A DNA stretch of 64,000 nucleotides, taken from positions 14,608,417-14,672,416 of the forward strand of contig OY727101.1 of NCBI GenBank assembly GCA_963402885.1. The letters run 5' to 3'. The notes beneath the pieces are model-generated. The model had not been told where the DNA came from. It searched no databases and was given only the letters and a program-made list of their open reading frames with translations. Both the position numbers and the translations under genes were made by a program. The stretch comes from Antedon bifida (lineage: Eukaryota; Echinodermata; Crinoidea; Comatulida; Antedonidae). Of the stretch, positions 13,301-25,449 are shown piece after piece. Within the stretch, counting starts at the first letter, position 1, and each line of letters starts with the position of its first letter.

Positions 13301-16300
13301 TCAAAGCCATCAAAGAAGCAGTTAGCGTCTATAAACCAAGAGTTCCTCCTAAATCAGTTCATCCAGATGCTCTGATGACATCTGGTAAATATATTCAAGC
13401 TTCACTTGAATCTTTACAAAGGCAAAGGTCAAATATAGAGCACTTAATAATATTATCTGTATGAGTTTAGTTTTAGCTTGTTTTGCTGGTATTTGAATAG
13501 ATCCACTGAGAACCTTTATTTTATTTCTTTATTTCAGGACTTGAACCAATGATAATGGAAAAAGACTTTTTATTTGTGAACATTGGTGAGAGGTGCAACG
13601 TAGCTGGTTCAAGACGGTTTGCTAAACTAATTGCAAACAATAAATATGAGGTACTGAGTTTTTCAAAATTAAATGCACTGGTGTTTGTCAACACAATGCT
13701 CATGTCTGGATTAGACTATCTACAGCAGTTTCCAAAAAAATATATTGAAAAATGGCTGCCATTTTTTATTATGCAAAATATGTTAGTTCCAAAAGGCCAG
13801 AAACATCCTAACATTGTTTTTGCCCAAACATTGGAAATGTTAAATCTTTGCACTGTATATTTCTTCAAATTGAAAATTTGAATTGCATTTTTCATAGGAT
13901 GCGCTGAGTGTGGCTAAATCTCAGGTTGAGTTAGGAGCTCAAATTCTTGATATTAATATGGATGAGGGTATGTTGGATGGTTTGAAAGCAATGAATAAGT
14001 TTATCAATTTAATAGCATCAGAGCCTGATATCAGCAGGGTAAGTCGCTTGGACATTATTATTTCAATGATAGTTCCCTTGGAATAATTTTGAAGCATTAA
14101 TATCTTCCTGAAGGGAATTATTTTCCAATAGTATCCAGTAACAGTGACGTCTGAGTATAGTATCACAAGCCATTCAGTATTTAGTTCTATTGCATGGTAA
14201 AAATTCTATTTAATGGTTCTATTGTATGTTCATGTAAACATTTTGATAATGTGCAATGCAAGGCTGCTGATTATTGCATGTTTGAAAACCAACATTGTCT
14301 ATAACTGTTCTACTTGTAAATGTAAATGAGGAATAACCTGCAACTTGCAGCCTACTGGACTGAATTGCGCACAGGTGTGGTTGACACATACCACATCTTT
14401 CTTCTCCCCTAAGGATCCCTCCGTGTCGAGTGCTGCCACCAAACGGCCCCTGTCATTCTGTCCACAACCAAAATCTAAGCATACATAACTTTTTACCTAC
14501 TTTTACAGGTCCCTCTTTGTGTGGATTCGTCAAAGTTCCAAGTTGTAGAAGCAGGGTTGAAATGCACACAAGGAAAATGTATTGTAAATAGTATAAGTTT
14601 AAAAGAAGGAAAGGCTGATTTTATTGAAAAGGCTAGAATTATAAAACGACATGGGGCTGCTGTAGTTGTAATGGCATTTGACGAAGTTGGACAGGTAACA
14701 ATCTCATTAAAATCACTTTTTAGCTGATTAATGATGATAGATTATTTATACAGATGTGTACAAAACCTTTAAAATTAAACTTAATGCCATTATTCCAGAA
14801 TGGATATCCCTTCCAAGTTTATAACCTGTAAACAGTAATACAGACAAAAATAGTGTTTTAGTCATAAGTTATTTAATTTACTTTTTTTGGCAGGCGGCTG
14901 ACAGCCAAAGAAAGATTGAAATATGTACACGTTCATACAACATACTGGTGAACGAGGTCGGATTTAACCAGAATGACATCATATTTGACCCCAACATTCT
15001 GACGATAGCAACTGGTATAGAGGAGCACAATACATATGCTATAGACTTTATAAATGCATTGAAAGAGATTAAGGTAAGATTAACATTATTTAAGGTAAAT
15101 ACACACAAGACATATGGAAAGCCAAATCCGCCAAAAAATACATAATACATACATATTATTTTCATACCCATTACCCACTATTAAAATGGACAATTTTATT
15201 GACATTTTCTGCGCATCTTTTTTTTCGCGACTACGTTTTTGTGGATGTTTATTCTGCAAATACGTTTTTATGTGTGTTTTTAGTTTGTAATAGTATGTTG
15301 TATGCGTGCATTTGTATTTTTGGTTGCTCTCACCTTGTCTTTGTACGTTGTGTGTTTGTATTAGTACGTTGTGTGTTTGTAATTGTACTTTTTCCGAATT
15401 TGACATTCCATTTGGCAGCTGAAATGCATATACATCATAATGCAAATTGATCAATAATGGAAATTGAATATTATGTTATATTATGGTAATGTGACATTTA
15501 TTTCTCATTCTCATAACCATGCCTGTTAATCTTTTATAGAGAACGTTACCAGGAGCTCGCATCAGTGGTGGACTGTCTAACTTGTCATTTTCATTCCGTG
15601 GAATGGAAGTTGTTCGTGAAGCCATGCATAGTGTGTTCCTATTCCATGCTATTAAGGTACATTGTGGCAATTATAACTCTAATTGCCAGTGACTATTATA
15701 CAGATATTGCCTGTTTAGAGGTTAAATATAAGATTTTACATCCCCGAAGCGAAGCGCTGAGGGAAATATATTTCCTCCAACAAAATTTCATTCTCAAGGG
15801 GTTATCAAATTTTATATTAAAGGCGATATCTGTTATATTACGTAGCCAACAACAAGTTGAATATCTACTGCTGGGTCGGGTGTAGCTAGGCCTCCTTTGT
15901 AATAAGCCTGCCTAGTTAGGCGTTGCATTCACCTTACCATGGGAAGAATAACATACAGATAATTACTAATTAAACAATGGATTATCTAAATTACTTAAAA
16001 CAATGGAATATCTAAAATAACATCAATTTTTATTTGTGTGTGAAAATGTTGGGCTTTACATTATAAATATATAAAATTCAATTCTTCCTATCAACAGTAT
16101 TCATTTCCTTGTGTTTCTGCTAATATACAATAAAATATGTACAATTTACTATTTAAAAAAAAGATATAAATATATAACCACCTTTTCTAGTATGTTAAAA
16201 TGTACTGTTGATACTATCTTTAGGCTGGTATGGATATGGGCATTGTCAATGCAGGTAATTTACCAGTGTATGATGATATCAATCCAACTTTACTCCAACT

Positions 16301-19300
16301 CTGTGAAAGCCTTATATGGAACAAGGACCCAGATGGCACAGAGAAACTACTAGCTTACGCACAAGTAAGTTCAAATGCATGTTTTACTTTACTGCTCAAT
16401 GGCTTGGCTTAATACAGTGTAATTTTCATTTATGTACATTAGTACAAAGGTGAAGTAATAAAGTAAAACTAATCAGTGTTATAATATATGCAATATAGTA
16501 GAAGAGGACACCTTTAGTACCCAACAAATTGTTCACTTAATAGGAGTTCTATTGTAAAGCTCTGGGTACATTATCAAACTAGTGTCATGTGCTCAAATAT
16601 GATAGTGGATGCCCAAATATGGTAGTGATATAACATCATCATGTCATGTTTTTCTTCATAAAGTTTGATAGTGTAGACAGAGCTTAATATATTATAATAC
16701 AGATAAGAAAGGCCTTTTTTTGATAGTTTAACTGGGTCAAATCATTCAGTGCTTTGATAAAGATATGTGTTTAAAATATAGAATTATAGTAAGATAACAA
16801 ACATTATTATTTCAGACTTTAGGAAGGGGGGCCAAAAAAGTGGTTGAAGACAATGAATGGAGAAATATGCCAGTAGAGAATAGATTAGAACATGCATTAG
16901 TCAAGGTAATTATCCACACCTACTCATTTTAGCCTTATATCATTAAGGGCCTGTTCAGACCTATGGAGTTATGCTTTCATATCATATTAAGTACAACACC
17001 ATAGGTCTGAACCAGGAAAAGATTAGTGGAAGCCACCTCTTACAACACTAATCATTCGTTCGTTACAACAGCTCAAGGTACAAGATTAGTGAATGACGCT
17101 TACGATACGAAAGTCGTGCATCAATGATTTTGACCTCTAACCAACCACTCTGTGGATCTGAACATACCCTTAGTATTGCCATCTTGTTAACATGAACTTT
17201 TAAACAAACCATTATTTATGCCTACAGTACACATCTTTAATGAAATTATTTGTACCATTATATTAAACTGTTGGTTTAACTTGGTTCTTTTTTATCTTGC
17301 AGGGTATTGACAAATATGTGGTTGAGGACACTGAAGAAGCTCGTTATGATAAGACCAAATATCCACGACCACTAAATGTCATCGAGGGTCCACTGATGAA
17401 GGTCGAGCATAAATTTTTATTACGTTACTTTTTCAGCTCCTTCTTTGGGACACCCTTATTGAGAAAACCTGTATTAAAGGGACACTTACCTGAACTAGAA
17501 ATATAAGTTTAACACTATGACCAATCCATATGAATGAGACACTTTATTGGGTGTCCACTTAATAGGGGTACTACTGTAATAATAATAATCTATTTTATCA
17601 AAATGCCTATCCTAAAAAACTAGGCTTCCACTAGGAAGCAAATACGTAATGTAATACATTGACCAATCAAAGTGAACGATCATACTTTTTTCATTATTTA
17701 TTGGTCAAATTATTTTGTACCTACTGTACTTGCATTCTAGTGAGACCCAAGCTTTTGATGTGAATATGTGTATAACCATAACATGGTCTATTTATGAAGG
17801 TTTGCATGGAGAAATCAATATGAGTTTGCGGTACACCACATGTATATAGCTCTGAAAAGAACTGTTGAGTTTCTTGACATTTCGATCAATATACTTCATA
17901 TAACATGGTCATCGTCCATCCTCATCTTATTAACTAATTTTTGTTCTCAATGTAATCAATATTTTCACAATTGTTTAGGGGATGAGTATAGTAGGAGATT
18001 TATTTGGGGCAGGTAAGATGTTTTTACCGCAAGTCATCAAGTCTGCAAGAGTAATGAAAAAGGCTGTTGGTTATCTTATACCATATATGGAGAAAGAAAA
18101 GCAAGAGATGTTAAAAAACCAAGAAGGCGGTGAAGAAAAATCACTAGAGGTATTTGTTCAATAATTTGATGATGTGATTTATAAAAATTTACATTTAGAA
18201 TTATGTTTATTTGAATGTTGGAGCCAATAACTATATACATAGACAGTAGATTCATTAGAAATAGTTGTCATTATTTACTCTCAGCTAATTTGCATACTCA
18301 TTAAGTTAATCATTCTATTGTTTGTCACAAAACTTTGACATACTTTGTACCAAATACTAGATACAAATTTTAAAAAGACGACCCAGCCAATAAATTTGTT
18401 AGTATTTATTTTCTTGCAGGATTTAAACAATGGGACCATTGTTATTGCCACTGTAAAAGGCGATGTACATGACATAGGAAAGAATATTGTTGGTGTGGTC
18501 TTAGGATGTAATAATTACAAGGTCATTGACCTAGGGGTCATGACCCCTTGTGATAAGATCCTGAAGACTGCAGTAGAGATGAAAGCAGGTAGGTAATAAG
18601 TACTGTAATATGTAGATGTGTACATTTGCCAGTACTGAATACTTGAACTGAAAAGATTTGAGTGGTACAGAATCCATGAAAATGCAATGCACTTATGTAT
18701 CCCACAATACAATGCAATTATATGTATCCCACAATACAATGCACTTATATGTATCCCAAAATACAATGCACTTATATGTATCCCACAATACAATGCACCT
18801 ATATGTATCCCACAATACAATGCACTTATATGTATCCCACAATACAATGCACTTATATGTATACAATACCAAATTTTGAACTGAATGATGTGTGGCAGAA
18901 CAAACAGAAAATAATGTTTATAAACTTCAGATATTGTGGGGTTGTCTGGACTTATTACGCCGTCACTAGATGAAATGATTCATGTTGCCAAGGAGATGGA
19001 AAGACTGGGAATGAAGTTACCACTACTTATAGGTGGCGCTACAACGTCTAAAACCCACACAGCTGTGAAGATCGCACCTTGTTATTCTAACCCAGCAATA
19101 CATGTTTTAGATGCTTCAAAAAGTGTTGTAGTCGTAAGTAATGTCTGTAATTTTGTGTGTATGGATAAAGGATAATGTTTTTCCCCAATTGGCACAAATA
19201 AAAACTAGGTCATTCCAAAAGGCAGCATTTATTATATGGCCTGTAACAGTACAGGCTACACTCACCAGCCTTCGATTACACAATATTGTAAACATTTGCT

Positions 19301-22300
19301 GCCATGTAATAGAACCATTAAATAGAACCATACAATAGAATCATTAAATAGAACCATTAAATAGAACTTTTACAGTGCAATAGAACTTGAATACTCAATG
19401 GCATATTATACAAAATCAACATATGACACATAAAATGACAAAGATACACTCAGATATAATTCTTTCTCTTGTCTAGGTTTCGTCATTATTAAAAGAGCTT
19501 GATAAACAGGAATTCTTTGAAGAGATACAAGAAGAATATGAAGAGATACGTGAAGATCACTACGACTCCTTGAAAGACCGACACTTCTTCACGATGGATG
19601 AGGCACGGAAAAAGAAGTTCCCAATTGACTGGAAAAATCCAGACACCAAACCCAGTAAGTTTTGTATGAATATTTTTTCCCAACATGTTAAGGCAAAAAT
19701 CATGAAAAATGCTTAATTTGAAAATAAAAAGTTAATTATTTTCTTTGATAAAGAACATTCTAGATAACTTTCCTAAATACTAACAAAAGCTCTGTCTACA
19801 CTATCAAACTAGTTTGACAAAAAAGTGTGATGTATCCAAATATGGTAGTGATAGCCCCAAATATGTCATGTCATTATATGGGCAAATCACATTTTTTCAC
19901 ATAAAGTTTGATAGTTTAGACAAGGCTTTATACTTAACGCTCTAAGTAATCACTCGCACTATAAATAGAAAAACATGTGACACCAATGAGTTGTTGAGTT
20001 TCTCAACGTTTTGATCAATATACTTTTCTCACTCCTGAGGATGATCAAAGTATATTGAATTGTCAAGAAACTTGACAGTTCTTTTCATTTCTTTTCTTTC
20101 ATTTCACTATATATACGTGGTGTACCCCAAATTTTATATCAACAAGATGGTACTTTATTTATTTTAGTGAAGCCCATGTTTATTGGAGTAAAAGTGTTTG
20201 CAGACTATGACATCAGTCGCTTGGTATCATACATTGATTGGAAGCCTTTCTTTGACGTCTGGCAGTTACGAGGAAAGTATCCAAACCGTAATTACCCCAA
20301 AATATTCAAAGACAAAACTGTGGGTAAGTAAGAATCAATCTTTTAACTCATGAAAATATTCTGCCTATTTCATTCATTTATAATTTTAATTTATTAATAC
20401 ATTAATAATAATCCTATACAGTAAGTAAAAATAGTGGGTGTGTCATAAGGCAAATGATCATTTTATATTCAATTCACTTCATTGAATGAAACAGTCAATC
20501 TTTTGAATCATGAAAATATTCTACCTATTTCATTCATAAACATTTACTATTTGTATATTTCTCCTATACAATATTTGTCTTTGCATAAATTTATAAGATT
20601 TTCCGTATAGCTAAAAACAGAGTTTATTTCTGTTGCTCAAAAGATAACCAAAAAATGTATTTATTAAGGTGAAGAGGCACAAAGGGTATTCAATGATGCA
20701 CAGACAATGTTAAAGCGCATCATTAGGGAAAAACTGTTGAAGGCTACTGGCATTGTAGGTTTCTACCCAGCTCATAGTGTTGGCGACGATATACAAGTGT
20801 TCACAGATGATGAGATGCCACGACAAGAAGATCCCAAAGCTGTTTTTTATGGTCTTCGACAGCAGGTGAGACAAGGAGAGATTACAGCTAGTTCTCAAAA
20901 TAAGTGAAACATTTTTGTTAAACAGAGTGGCTTGTAAAATTCTTATATTGTGGGAAAAATTCCATATTGTATGAAAAATTAACACGTTCTAGTGGTAGAA
21001 TAAGCCTTCACGGATAAGGACTATAAACTGTAGGTCTAGTGTACACAAAACCTAGTAGGGGTTACCTCGGTGTGCTAGCTCACACAACCACTGTTGTGGA
21101 CAGACGAATGAGAGCTAGAATTGGCAGCACTGACATGACATTGAGTTGAAAAGTGTAACATCTAAGCCCACAGCTCCATCAGCAATGATCTTTGGAATGG
21201 CGTTATATAATTGAAAATATTATTAAATAGGAACAAATTTTTATTGTAGGCTGAGAAAGATTCTGGGCCATATACATGCCTGTCCGATTTCATTGCACCT
21301 GCTGAGACTGGCGTTGCAGATTACATCGGAGCGTTTGCTGTGTCCGTTGGATTCGGTACAGATGAACTGTGTCAACAGTACGAACAGGATTTTGATGACT
21401 ATAGCATTATCATGGCCAAATCTTTAGCAGACCGTTTGGCAGAGGTGAGGATTTAGCAGGAATCGAGCTTGTGATTTTTGGAAACTCTTGTCATTAATTA
21501 AGGCCTATACTTTGGAGTGTATCAGAGCCAACATTTTTAGGCACCACAGCAAACATTACAAAAAACAGCTCCACTCCCAAAATCTTGTAATGAGGCTTTG
21601 TTTATGTAGAGCATCTTGTGTGTATGTTTTGAACAGGATTGCCATCTTTAAGAAGGATAGTGAATGAATTCGCTACGGTTATCTTTGGCCATATGCTAAA
21701 TTGAGAATAAGAACATTACAACCTTTTATCATTGGTGCTGCGCATCGAGAATTTTTATAACTACTACAAAAACCCTAAAATTAGATTCGCTAAACATAAT
21801 GAACGCCCACCTACATTCAATACAAGATATTATATACGATGTAGACAGTTTGAACCATGCTCTGTCAGAAGAATTCAGTTGTACAATGACAGCCCAGACA
21901 GTTCCTTACACGTGAATAGAATTGTGAATATTTCACCCATGTTTATTTTAATTCCCCTGGACTATAACTGCTTTAAACAGAAATTTAAAATTATAAATAT
22001 AATTCTATTTAATTTATAGGCGTTTGCAGAAGAATTACATGAAAGAGTTCGGAAAGAGTTTTGGGGTTACAGTTCAGATGAATCCCTTGATTCTAAAGAC
22101 TTGCACAGTATTAAATATGCTGTAAGTATACCATTCAATATACTGTACTTTTCCATTGTGCTATTGCAGAATTGCAAGACCACATATTTGTAAATAGAAA
22201 GCCAGAGAAAATTAGTAATAGTATTTCCGGTGACATTTTAAAGATGTATAGTCCCCCTGAAAAATAATTTTTACAATTTTTTTTGTTGAATATGCCATTT

Positions 22301-23682
22301 TAATGTCACATAATAGTTATCCACTTTAACAAAAAATTGGATCTAAACAAAATTTATTTACCTGAAAAAATTGTAATTTAAAGCAGAAAAATGATCAAAT
22401 TGGCTGCAATGGATTTTCGTAGAATTAAACAATTTATTTTTTTATAAGTGAAAACATTAGTTTTTTTTCTATAGAAGTGATTAACTTTATTAAAACTAAT
22501 TAAAAATAACCTAATCAAAGTCTCATTTAATTAATCATGTTTTTGGTGGACAATACATCTTTAACCAAATGTTAGTTAATGTTTAAAATTAATGACCTCA
22601 TATTTGTACCTAGAATGTTTGTGACACTTTATTCATTTGTTTTAGGGTATACGACCAGCTCCAGGGTACCCAAGCCAACCAGACCACACAGAGAAATTGA
22701 CAATGTGGAAACTAATGAACATTGAGAAGAACACTGGTATTAAGCTCACCGAATCTTTAGCAATGGATCCAGCGGCATCCGTGTCTGGCTTGTACTTCTC
22801 TCACCCGCACTCTCATTATTTCTCAGTTGGCAAGATTGCTAAAGACCAGGTAAGGGAAACTGACTTAAATTGTCAGCCAATTACACTTTGTTCCCAATAG
22901 AAATGCAATGCAAGGATGTAGACACAACACAAGTGAGTTGACCAATGACATGCAACAGTTCAAATAATCCATCGCTTGTGATTGGTCAAATCACTTAAGC
23001 TAGAGTGTGAACCAAGCAATATTTGTTACATTTATTCTTGCTGACGTGTACAGTTGACCGCTTTGGTTCAGAAAAAGTTGGTTTACAACTTTTTTGTGGA
23101 CTTCTCAACCTTGTTATTCAGTACTGTATATTATATACGTTAATATATACTGAATATTGTGTGGTTGGTTTGTGAACTGGTGAATCTTATATATTGTGTG
23201 GATTATATTGGAGTTTATTTTCTTAAAAATGTATTGTCCCCCAAAAACATGAAAAATAAAGATTAATAAAATCATACTTTGAATATATTATTTTGTAATT
23301 TTAATAAAGTTAATCACTTGCGTAGAAAAAAAAACCAGAAAAAATGAATGTTTTCACTTATAAAATGACAAAATAAATGGTTAAATTCAACCAAAACCCC
23401 ATTTGCTTTAAATTACATTTTTTTTTTTTCGATCCAATTTTTGGATTATTAGCCTAGGTGATAATAAAATGTCATATTCAACAAAAAATTGTTTAAGAAT
23501 TAATTTTTTAGGTGGACAATACATCTTTAACTGAATTGGGGGTTTTTTTTACAACACCATATAAAAATAACAATATTATATAATTACTTGTTTATTAGGT
23601 TATAGATTATTCTACCCGGAAGAAGATGAATACCAGCGAAGTAGAGAAATGGCTTCGGCCGATTCTGTCGTACGATACATAA
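7367..23682 (+). CDS. MTR: Cobalamin-dependent methionine synthase, complete
   Basis: Transfers a methyl group from 5-methyltetrahydrofolate via cobalamin to homocysteine in the cytosol. The ATG at 7394 lies in an exon with a good acceptor at 7366. Coding exons: 7394-7597, 8308-8397, 8800-8962, 9867-10033, 11930-12125, 13175-13384, 13538-13650, 13898-14038, 14509-14694, 14894-15073, 15540-15656, 16224-16364, 16816-16905, 17303-17401, 17979-18149, 18420-18588, 18931-19133, 19477-19654, 20168-20323, 20669-20865, 21250-21444, 22020-22121, 22646-22849, 23599-23682. Every phase joins, giving 1251 aa; the vertebrate enzyme is about 1265. The homocysteine domain has zinc Cys245, Cys308 and Cys309 (GGCCG). 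The folate domain starts near [14 protein letters not shown]. The cobalamin motif DVHDIG puts the Co ligand at His773. The AdoMet activation domain has RPAPGY at 1159-1164. No frame breaks were seen. An upstream non-coding exon ending at a gtgagt near 6615 is possible but unproven. Confidence 0.97.
8981..9101. mobile_element. MITE-A copy, left end degraded
   Basis: In the MTR intron after exon 8800-8962. It has the family's central 'catgatgatgtcatatcac' and 'ctaccatatttgg' words and a right end 'tttgatagtgtaggc'. The left inverted repeat is not recognisable. Confidence 0.6.
9319..9482. mobile_element. MITE-A copy
   Basis: Begins 'taagttctgtctacactatc' and ends in the near-inverted 'tatagtgtaaacagag'. 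It lies in the same MTR intron as the copy at 8981. The 'gatgtgcccaaatatggtag' module is present twice. Confidence 0.75.
11212..11371. mobile_element. MITE-A copy
   Basis: Begins 'ttaagctctgtctacactat' and ends 'tttgatagtgtagacagc' in the MTR intron between 10033 and 11930. The centre carries the family's gatgatgtcatatcac and catatttgggc words. Confidence 0.8.
11590..11760. mobile_element. MITE-D copy
   Basis: In an MTR intron. Contains repeated 'ccttaatagaggtgtccc' words on the right and 'gggacaactttgggacac' on the left. Same arrangement as the copies in striatin, ASPG and NARS1 introns. Approximate ends. Confidence 0.5.
12290..13090. repeat. Satellite-like array of ~12-bp 'atcatgcagtat' units with higher-order repeat
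   Basis: The MTR intron 12126-13174 is mostly tandem imperfect 11-12 bp units of the type atcatgcagtat/attgtgcagtat. Within it, from about 12660 to 12990, three copies of a roughly 95-bp composite unit (containing 'cattcaatgaaccaggtac') are nearly identical, indicating recent amplification. Many overlapping open frames on both strands are products of the repeat and are not genes. Confidence 0.93.
16556..16687. mobile_element. MITE-A copy
   Basis: In the MTR intron 16365-16815. Left end is 'aaagctctgggtacattatc' (mutated TIR), right end 'tttgatagtgtagacagag'. A fragment of MITE-D (gaggacacc, aataggagttctattgta) abuts it on the left. Confidence 0.7.
17441..17578. mobile_element. MITE-D copy
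   Basis: Lies just after MTR exon 17303-17401. It has gggacaccc and 'taaagggacacttacc' on the left, and 'gggtgtccacttaatagggg' then 'tactactgtaat' on the right. Confidence 0.5.
18690..18862. repeat. 27-bp minisatellite in MTR intron
   Basis: About six tandem copies of a 27-bp unit containing 'atgtatcccacaatacaatg'. It lies in the intron between exons ending at 18588 and starting at 18931. The unit length is a multiple of 3, so all plus-strand frames appear open; no gene. Confidence 0.93.
19788..19931. mobile_element. MITE-A copy
   Basis: Begins 'aaagctctgtctacactatc' and ends 'gatagtttagacaaggctt', in the MTR intron 19655-20167. Confidence 0.78.
22238..22564 (+). mobile_element. MITE-B copy, forward, before MTR exon 23
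   Basis: Starts 'aaagatgtatagtccccctg' and ends 'ggacaatacatctttaa', giving terminal inverted repeats of about 17 bp around roughly 327 bp with no coding capacity. It lies in the MTR intron 22122-22645. Related copies: 23220-23530 (inverted), 36719-37064, 46196-46534, 63540-63784. Confidence 0.85.
23220..23530 (-). mobile_element. MITE-B copy, inverted, after MTR exon 23
   Basis: The left side reads 'atgtattgtcccccaaaaac', followed by the reverse complement of the family's 3' half ('cacttataaaatgacaaaat'). The right end is 'ggacaatacatctttaa'. It lies in the last MTR intron in opposite orientation to the copy at 22238. Confidence 0.85.
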
Positions 23683-23990
23683 CCTCAGGACCGAGTGATA
23701 TTCCAATTCTCACCATTTTAAAGAACAATATTTTAAAACATAAAGGTAGTGTAAAGATATGGTTAGTAATTGCAAGATTAATTATTTATGGTTTTATTTA
23801 ATACACTAATTATGTTAGTAAGTTTATTCCATGTTAATCAAGGGAAAACAAATCACTGTACTAATTTTAAAACTTGTTACCATAACACCATTCAATTTAA
23901 CTTAACATTTAATAATAATAATATAAATCATTTATATCGCACCAATTCCAAAAAGTTGATGAAAGACACATTGTATCCTAAATTTTATGA

Positions 23991-23996
23991 AATAAA
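23991..23996 (+). promoter_or_regulatory. Candidate MTR polyadenylation signal
   Basis: AATAAA about 310 bases after the MTR stop codon, in AT-rich 3' flank. This is the first canonical hexamer downstream; transcript data would be needed to confirm use. Confidence 0.4.
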
Positions 23997-23999
23997 TGA

Positions 24000-24890
24000 G
24001 TTTTTAGATTAATTTAAAATGAGTCAAAGGTGGTGAAAGTTTGATAAAAGGTGGGCGTTTGTTTCAAACAGAGAAAGCAACAAAAGAAAAGGCGCATCCA
24101 CCGTAAGTCTTAGTTAAAAATAAGGAACAGATAGCAATGTCAGATGAGCGAAGGTGACGAAATGGAACGTATCAAGGAACAAGTTGGGTGATATAAGATG
24201 GACGAGGAAATATAAAGTTTTAAATGTTAAAACAAGGTTCTTTCATATATTGTTTATATATTAAACTTTATATCTACAAGGTTCTTTCAACTGAAAAAGA
24301 TAACACAAAAAATAAATATTAACAATGACAATTAGCCAAAAAAGTAAAAACAGTTAAAACATGAAATTATTCTAACTAAAGAAATAAATATTTTAGACTA
24401 TGGAAGAAAACTTAAAATATTGATCCGACATAGACGATGATAAATTAAATGTATACATTATTAAATCGGTTGAAAGATTGTAGGTCACATGATATTAAAT
24501 AAATGTTCTATTGAACGTCATCGAAAGTGCTAAGTAATTTCGGTTTTTTGTATTCATTTTTTTTATTTATATTAAATAATTTAATTCAATAAAAAAATGA
24601 AAATTTGTTCTATTTTCACCTCATAAAATTATTTGCACCATTGCACTCATAAACATTCTAATAAACTCTGTTATTTTTATTTTGTAAATATCGATATATG
24701 TTTTTTACTGGTTTAAAGAACCGGTGCTATTGCCGTATATACGTATACACTGCTGAAGCTTAGGACGTAAGCGGAACGCAACTGATTTACCCAATCAAAA
24801 TCGATGAATTATCCGAACTGTCTGTTGCTTGTCATTACGTCCTTGCGTCAAGTCTGCCCTAATATCCACAGTCAAATTTGCCAAAACTAT
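24000..24890. other. MTR-downstream spacer, no gene seen
   Basis: AT-rich sequence without recognisable coding similarity. The word ccgtatatacg occurs near 24735 and again near 24905, just before the first 5S-like sequence. Confidence 0.5.
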
Positions 24891-24902
24891 GTATGTGGAC
24901 TT

Positions 24903-25030
24903 GCCGTATATACGGTAATACCACGTTGAAACACCGGTTCTCATCAGATCACTGAAGTTAAACAACGGTCATGGTTGTGGACTAGAACCTGGATGGGAAT
25001 ACCAGGACCTTGAAGAGGTTAGTCCAGCGT
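24903..25030 (+). pseudogene. 5S rRNA-like sequence, copy 1 (5S pseudogene or 5S-derived SINE head)
   Basis: The words 'taccacgttgaaacaccggt', 'ctcatcagatcactgaagtt', 'cctggatgggaataccagg' follow the order of eukaryotic 5S rRNA, including the internal control region (gatca...gaagttaa...acctggatggga). The gagaccgcctgg segment is shortened and several stem positions are changed, so it is unlikely to be a functional 5S gene. A second copy in the same orientation lies at 29625-29750, and both share about 20 bp of upstream and downstream flank. Confidence 0.75.
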
Positions 25031-25094
25031 ATATAACATAATTTCATATGTACAATATTTTCAAAGTTATGCGATTTTATGAAGTTCAAAGGTC

Positions 25095-25385
25095 AATAAT
25101 GTTAGAATAGGCCATTTTTTGTAAATTAGACTAAATATAAATATGTAGTTTCTGAACAGTTTGAGCCATATTGTGTGTCTCTCAGATTAGTGGTTGCTAA
25201 GATATGATAAATCAAGGTCAAAGGTTAATAATGTTAGAATCCGCCATTTTTTGTAAAAACATGCCATTAGACTGGATATAAATGTGTAGTTTCTGAACAA
25301 TTTAAGCCCTAATTTGTATATCTCCGATTAGTGGTTGCTGAGATATGATAAATCAAGGTCAAAGGTCAATAATGTTAGAAATGGC
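25095..25385 (+). repeat. ~143-bp direct tandem repeat
   Basis: Two and a half copies of a module containing 'aaggtcaataatgttagaa', gccattttttgtaaa, 'aatgtgtagtttctgaacaa' and 'attagtggttgctgagatat'. It forms the outer left part of the foldback structure. Confidence 0.8.
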
Positions 25386-25449
25386 ACTTCCATTCATTTT
25401 TGGACAAACTTTTTCATTAAAGTGAATATAAAAACATATATTCTAACGA

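Noticed and set aside
17297-17506. MTR exon continuing past 17401 to an in-frame stop
   Set aside because: The family sequence continues with [12 protein letters not shown], found after a good acceptor at 17978. A donor at 17402 keeps the phase.
18658-18973. Open frames of 65-92 codons in all three plus frames
   Set aside because: The 27-bp period keeps all frames open; they overlap an intron of MTR.
24903-25030. Functional 5S rRNA gene
   Set aside because: Several internal control region and stem positions differ from canonical 5S and the gagaccgcc segment is shortened; the same holds in part for 29625-29750.
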